A model generated the notes under the pieces. It saw only the letters and a program-made list of their open reading frames with translations. It was not told the DNA's origin and did not search any database. From Actinomycetota bacterium (GTDB lineage: Bacteria > Actinomycetota > Acidimicrobiia > Acidimicrobiales > Microtrichaceae): a stretch of 8,138 bases of DNA. Below, piece after piece: positions 6,008-8,138 of this stretch. The position numbers and the translations under genes are program-made. The stretch spans positions 1 to 8,138 of the forward strand of contig SXMI01000112.1 in NCBI GenBank assembly GCA_005777415.1, written 5' to 3'. Every line of letters begins with the position of its first letter. Position 1 is the stretch's first letter.

Positions 6008-6631
6008 GTGAGGTTCCCGAGCGCTCCGATCGCCGCCATCGTGGCCGGCGCCGCGACCTGGACGGCGGCCGAGTACGGGCTGCACCGGTTCGCCATGCAC
6101 TCGCTCCGGGGCCGGGGCCTGGCGTCGAGGGAGCATCTGTCCCACCACGCCGACGTCACCTACTTCTCGCCGGCGTCCAAGAAGCTGCTCTCGGCCGCCG
6201 CCACGACGGTGGTCGTCCTGCCGCTCGCCACCGCCCTGGCGGGCCGCCGCCGGGCGATCGGGTTCACCGTCGGGATGGTGGGGACCTACGCGGGCTACGA
6301 GGTGGCGCACCGGCGCATTCACACCCACCCGCCCAGCTCCGCCTACGGGCGGTGGGCCCGTCGCAGTCACCTCCACCACCACTTCGGTGCACCGATGCGC
6401 AACCACGGGGTGACGACGAACCTGTGGGACCGGTTGTTCGGCTCCTACGACGACCCCGGTGTCGTGACCGTGCCACGGCGCATGGCTCCGGTCTGGTTGC
6501 TCGACGCGCGTGGCGAGGTGCGTTCCGAGTTCGCGGCCGACTACGTGGTGCGAGGCGGAGCCGAGCGGGACCCCGGCCGCGCCCGGGTCGATCGCTCGGA
6601 CGCCTTCGCCAACATCGCCCCGGCTGTCTGA
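6008..6631 (+). CDS. Fatty acid hydroxylase superfamily (PF04116-like) membrane protein
   Basis: The superfamily consists of integral-membrane non-haem di-iron enzymes that hydroxylate or desaturate lipids, sterols or carotenoids, with iron held by a set of histidines. This 207-residue protein shows that set: H26-R-F-A-M-H31, H43-L-S-H-H47, H101-R-R-I-H105 and H121-L-H-H-H125. The superfamily ending N-H-G-V-T-T-N-L-W-D-R-L-F-G-S-Y lies at 132-147. Hydrophobic segments at about 6-21, 60-78 and 83-100 are the likely membrane spans. The remaining C-terminal 55 residues are hydrophilic and less conserved. GTG at 6008 with GGAGG 8 bases upstream is the start. It is divergent from the F420-dependent gene with only 64 bases between them, so the two may share control. 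The lipid substrate cannot be told from sequence, and the protein is short for a sterol desaturase. It is closer in size to carotenoid-hydroxylase-like or uncharacterised actinobacterial members. Confidence 0.88.
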   Translation: MRFPSAPIAAIVAGAATWTAAEYGLHRFAMHSLRGRGLASREHLSHHADVTYFSPASKKLLSAAATTVVVLPLATALAGRRRAIGFTVGMVGTYAGYEVAHRRIHTHPPSSAYGRWARRSHLHHHFGAPMRNHGVTTNLWDRLFGSYDDPGVVTVPRRMAPVWLLDARGEVRSEFAADYVVRGGAERDPGRARVDRSDAFANIAPAV

Positions 6632-6641
6632 ACCTGGGGCT

Positions 6642-6668
6642 TCCCGGGTCTCCCGGATGTCCCGGCCC
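6642..6668 (+). repeat. Three 9-bp TCCCGGnnn repeats just downstream of the hydroxylase stop
   Basis: TCCCGG occurs at 6642-6647, 6651-6656 and 6660-6665, in exact 9-base steps. It starts 10 bases after the stop codon. It might be low-complexity decay of a coding tail, or part of a GC-rich terminator. The rest of the 111-base gap (6632-6742) shows no gene. Confidence 0.35.
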
Positions 6669-6711
6669 CGGCCGTGCGGACCCCGGAACGGATACCTGCG
6701 CGACACGGGGC

Positions 6712-6728
6712 CGATCGGCGGGCGATCG
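6712..6728. terminator. Candidate hairpin downstream of tRNA-Leu
   Basis: CGATCG (6712-6717), five bases of loop, and CGATCG (6723-6728) make a perfect 6-bp stem. It lies 14 bases beyond the 3' end of the minus-strand tRNA and in the convergent gap with the hydroxylase. There is no T-tract, so it could serve either direction or none. Confidence 0.3.
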
Positions 6729-6742
6729 CTCGAGCCGGAGAG

Positions 6743-6826
<84 letters not shown>

Positions 6827-6839
6827 GAGTGGAGTCGTG

Positions 6840-6845
6840 ATGCTA
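6840..6845 (-). promoter_or_regulatory. Candidate -10 box of the tRNA-Leu promoter
   Basis: TAGCAT on the minus strand ends 13 bases before the mature tRNA 5' end at 6826, giving a leader of about 7 bases for RNase P to remove. No good -35 hexamer is visible at 16-18 bases spacing. Confidence 0.4.
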
Positions 6846-6877
6846 GGTGACGGGGCCGGGGAACCTCCAGCCCGGCG

Positions 6878-7198
6878 TCAGGCCGGATTCGTCACCTCGG
6901 TGACGACCTCGTAGGACGACACCGACGGACCCGGACCGCCGTCACCGTCCCCGCCGCGGGGTCCGTGGCCGTGGGCGGCCCGGAAGGCGTCGGAGGACAG
7001 CCAGCCCCGGAAGGACTCCTCGGAGTCGAACTCCATGACGGCCACGTAGGGGTCCTCGTCGCGGTGGGGGCGGAGCAGCGCCGAACGCTGGAGGCCCGAC
7101 ACACCGGCGAGCGTTCCCGTCATGTTGGCGCTGAAGCGCTCCTCGAACGCCTCGGCCTGGTCCGCTGGGATGTCGAGGCGGTTCATCACGATGTACAC
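6878..7198 (-). CDS. ABM-fold haem-degrading monooxygenase (IsdG/MhuD-type)
   Basis: This is a 106-residue antibiotic-biosynthesis-monooxygenase-fold protein, a ferredoxin-like fold that works as a dimer. Haem-degrading members open the porphyrin ring of bound haem and release iron. The catalytic residues of that group are Asn, Trp and His. Here Asn6 (M-Y-I-V-M-N-R), Trp66 (S-F-R-G-W) and His76 (F-R-A-A-H) occur at exactly the IsdI positions, with the same ten-residue step from Trp to His. GTG at 7196-7198 is chosen because AGGAG lies 5 bases upstream and the family's first strand begins directly after it. A longer frame upstream has no similarity. The C-terminal tail carries HGHGPRGGDGDGGPGP (76-91), a flexible Gly-rich stretch before the last strand. 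No haem transporter or siderophore gene is nearby. In actinobacteria such stand-alone genes may serve haem turnover or only protein-haem binding, so activity remains an inference. Confidence 0.85.
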   Translation of the reverse strand: MYIVMNRLDIPADQAEAFEERFSANMTGTLAGVSGLQRSALLRPHRDEDPYVAVMEFDSEESFRGWLSSDAFRAAHGHGPRGGDGDGGPGPSVSSYEVVTEVTNPA

Positions 7199-7203
7199 GG
7201 CTG

Positions 7204-7208
7204 CTCCT
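7204..7208 (-). promoter_or_regulatory. Shine-Dalgarno AGGAG for the haem monooxygenase
   Basis: AGGAG on the minus strand, 5 bases from GTG 7198. It favours this GTG over the in-frame GTG at 7189 and ATG at 7186, which would lose the first strand and put the site 14-17 bases away. Confidence 0.7.
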
Positions 7209-7247
7209 GGGAGTCGGTCCCGGTGCTCGGTGGGGCCGGGCGGCGAG

Positions 7248-7253
7248 AGCCTA
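7248..7253 (-). promoter_or_regulatory. Candidate -10 box for the haem monooxygenase
   Basis: TAGGCT on the minus strand fits TAnnnT. Initiation about 7 bases on would give a leader of around 43 bases that includes the AGGAG site. No convincing -35 is visible (CGGGGG at 17-base spacing). A 10-bp dyad occupies that position. Confidence 0.45.
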
Positions 7254-7263
7254 CCGGCGGCGG

Positions 7264-7298
7264 GTCCCGACCCCCGGCGGGAGCGCCCGGGTCGGGAC
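7264..7298. promoter_or_regulatory. Candidate operator: 10-bp perfect inverted repeat between two divergent promoters
   Basis: GTCCCGACCC (7264-7273) and GGGTCGGGAC (7289-7298) are exact reverse complements separated by 15 bases. The arms are 10 and 12 bases from the haem-monooxygenase and fhaA -10 boxes, so each arm covers one -35 region. It could bind a dimeric regulator, for example a haem, iron or redox sensor. A cruciform or hairpin is the alternative. Confidence 0.45.
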
Positions 7299-7310
7299 AC
7301 GGCCCGTCGC

Positions 7311-7316
7311 TATCGT
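7311..7316 (+). promoter_or_regulatory. Candidate -10 box for fhaA, probably leaderless
   Basis: TATCGT is followed by 7 bases and then ATG 7324. No Shine-Dalgarno sequence lies between, so the transcript may begin at the start codon. The -35 region falls in the right arm of the dyad at 7289-7298. Confidence 0.45.
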
Positions 7317-7323
7317 GGGTCAC

Positions 7324-7983
7324 ATGCCGTCGCAGGGGTTCGAGGCCCGCTTGGAGCGACTGGTCGAGTCCACCGTCGGCCGGATCTTCAAGTCGGGCCT
7401 GCAACCGGCCGAGTTCGGCCGCAAGCTGCGGCGCGCCATGGACGACCACCGGGTCGTGAGCGCTGCGGGTCGCACGGTCGTGGTCAACCAGTTCGACTTC
7501 GCGGTCTCGCCGACTGATGCGGAGCCGCTCGAGGGGATGCTCGGCACCCTCCGTCGCGAACTGGCCGAGCTCGCCCGGGCCCACGCCCGGGACGAGGGGT
7601 ACGCGTTCGTGGGCCCGGTCGAGGTCTCCATCGCCTCCGACGGATCGGTCGCCCGCGGGACGATCGAGCTCGACGCCCGCATGGTCGAGGGTGCCGGGGC
7701 ACTGCCGCCAGGCTCCCTCCTGCTGCCGACGGGCGACCGGGTCCCGCTCGGTGAGTACGTGGTGTCCCTCGGCCGGCACGACGACTGCACGGTCGTGCTC
7801 GGCGACCCCAACGTGAGCCGCAACCACGCCGAGGTACGCCCGTCCGGCGACGGGTTCGTCGTGGTGGATCAGGGGTCGACGAACGGCACCAAGGTCAACG
7901 GTGTCCGGGTGGCCGAGCACCAGTTGCGTCCGGGCGACGAGATCCGCCTCGGCAACACGGTCCTCCGGTTCGAGGCCTCGTAG
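7324..7983 (+). CDS. fhaA: FhaA: DUF3662 plus FHA domain protein of the cell-wall/division operon
   Basis: FhaA proteins bind phosphothreonine on PknB substrates such as the MurJ-like MviN in mycobacteria and help control peptidoglycan synthesis at the membrane. This 219-residue protein has an N-terminal DUF3662 domain (about 1-125; note the FxxRLERLVESTVGRIFKSG start and QPAEFGRKLRRAM) and a C-terminal FHA domain (about 141-219). The FHA motif residues are all present: G150-R151, S165-R166-N-H168, and S185-T-N187-G-T. They line the phosphothreonine pocket. Unlike M. tuberculosis FhaA, which has a long disordered linker, the two domains here are nearly contiguous, a compact form. ATG 7324 follows a -10-like box by 7 bases. 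GTG at 7315 would overlap that box and add three residues, so it is unlikely. fhaB follows after 7 bases, as in the actinobacterial fhaA-fhaB-phosphatase-rodA-pbpA-pknA/pknB order. Confidence 0.95.
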   Translation: MPSQGFEARLERLVESTVGRIFKSGLQPAEFGRKLRRAMDDHRVVSAAGRTVVVNQFDFAVSPTDAEPLEGMLGTLRRELAELARAHARDEGYAFVGPVEVSIASDGSVARGTIELDARMVEGAGALPPGSLLLPTGDRVPLGEYVVSLGRHDDCTVVLGDPNVSRNHAEVRPSGDGFVVVDQGSTNGTKVNGVRVAEHQLRPGDEIRLGNTVLRFEAS

Positions 7984-7990
7984 GAGCACC

Positions 7991-8138
7991 GTGCCCGAGC
8001 AACTGCTGACCATCCTGAAGCTGTGCCTCCTGGCGCTCGTCTACCTGTTCTTCCTGCGGGTGCTTCGGGCCGTCTGGGCCGAGGTCGGTCCGTTGCGCGC
8101 CGCCGCCGGGGCCGCGCCGGCCCCGGTCGCTGCCGGAG
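7991..8138 (+). CDS. fhaB: FhaB (FipA-like) membrane-anchored FHA protein, 3' end cut
   Basis: GTG at 7991-7993 lies 7 bases after the fhaA stop, with AGGAG (7982-7986, overlapping that stop) 4 bases upstream. The 49 visible codons encode a short N-terminus, one hydrophobic helix (about residues 5-23, ILKLCLLALVYLFFL) with cytoplasmic positive residues after it (RVLRAVW), then an Ala/Pro-rich linker. In mycobacteria the second gene of this operon encodes a protein with the same plan, an N-terminal membrane anchor followed by an FHA domain (FhaB/FipA). The FHA domain itself lies beyond the window, so the identification rests on operon order and the anchor. Confidence 0.8.
   Translation, partial: MPEQLLTILKLCLLALVYLFFLRVLRAVWAEVGPLRAAAGAAPAPVAAG

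Noticed and set aside
5944..6159. N-terminal extension of the LLM protein to ATG 6159
   Set aside because: The extra 72 residues have no family similarity, overlap the divergent hydroxylase gene, and would cross a perfect TTGACA promoter.
7199..7300. N-terminal extension of the haem monooxygenase
   Set aside because: Arg/Pro/Gly-rich, no similarity. The family begins at the GTG with an AGGAG site and the extension would cover the promoter and dyad.
7186..8013. 275-codon minus-strand open frame opposite fhaA
   Set aside because: Antisense to FhaA, whose FHA residues are intact. No motif of its own.

Overview
The window is strongly GC-rich, with high-GC third-position codon use, several GTG starts, and genes typical of Actinomycetota. 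The lineage markers are an FhaA/FhaB pair next to a divergent tRNA-Leu(CAG), a coenzyme F420-type luciferase-like oxidoreductase, and Thr/Ser/Asp-rich lipoproteins. The mixture resembles Acidimicrobiia (Ilumatobacter/Iamia-like) more than Mycobacterium or Streptomyces. The phylum is well supported; the class is an inference. There is no CRISPR array, insertion sequence, integrase, rRNA or prophage signal, so this looks like ordinary chromosome and not a mobile island.

Layout. (1) 1-1193, plus strand: an amidohydrolase-2 family metalloenzyme, cut by the left window edge. (2) 1194-1270: a convergent gap holding a long dyad, probably a two-way terminator. (3) 1271-5943, minus strand, four genes in a row. 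In transcription order they are an F420-dependent LLM oxidoreductase (5943-4870), a large lipoprotein with an alpha/beta-hydrolase catalytic triad (4846-2873), a small Thr-rich lipoprotein (2793-2233), and the FAD:protein FMN transferase ApbE (2212-1271). The gaps are 23, 79 and 20 bases. (4) 6008-6631, plus strand, divergent from the LLM gene: a small membrane fatty-acid-hydroxylase-superfamily protein. (5) 6743-6826, minus strand: tRNA-Leu(CAG). (6) 6878-7198, minus strand: a 106-residue ABM-fold protein whose Asn6, Trp66 and His76 match the catalytic set of IsdG/IsdI haem-degrading monooxygenases. (7) 7324-8138, plus strand: fhaA and the start of fhaB, the expected head of the actinobacterial cell-wall/division operon that carries the PknB kinase and its phosphatase.

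How the genes may work together. The minus-strand block has a redox and cell-surface flavour: a deazaflavin enzyme, two exported lipoproteins and a flavin-attaching enzyme. The small lipoprotein encoded 20 bases upstream of apbE contains Ser-Gly-Ala-Thr, the core of the motif that ApbE flavinylates. This suggests, without proving, an enzyme-substrate pair. The tRNA-Leu/fhaA junction is conserved actinobacterial synteny.

Regulation. Several genes have a TAnnnT-type -10 box at a sensible distance. Three genes without a Shine-Dalgarno sequence (LLM, large lipoprotein, fhaA) have a -10-like hexamer only 6-7 bases before the start codon, which is the geometry of leaderless mRNAs. Genes with a clear Shine-Dalgarno (small lipoprotein, hydroxylase, haem monooxygenase, fhaB) do not show this. 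Two intergenic regions carry candidate operators: a 10-bp inverted repeat between the haem monooxygenase and fhaA, and a 16-bp direct repeat around the small-lipoprotein promoter. No intergenic stretch exceeds 125 bases.
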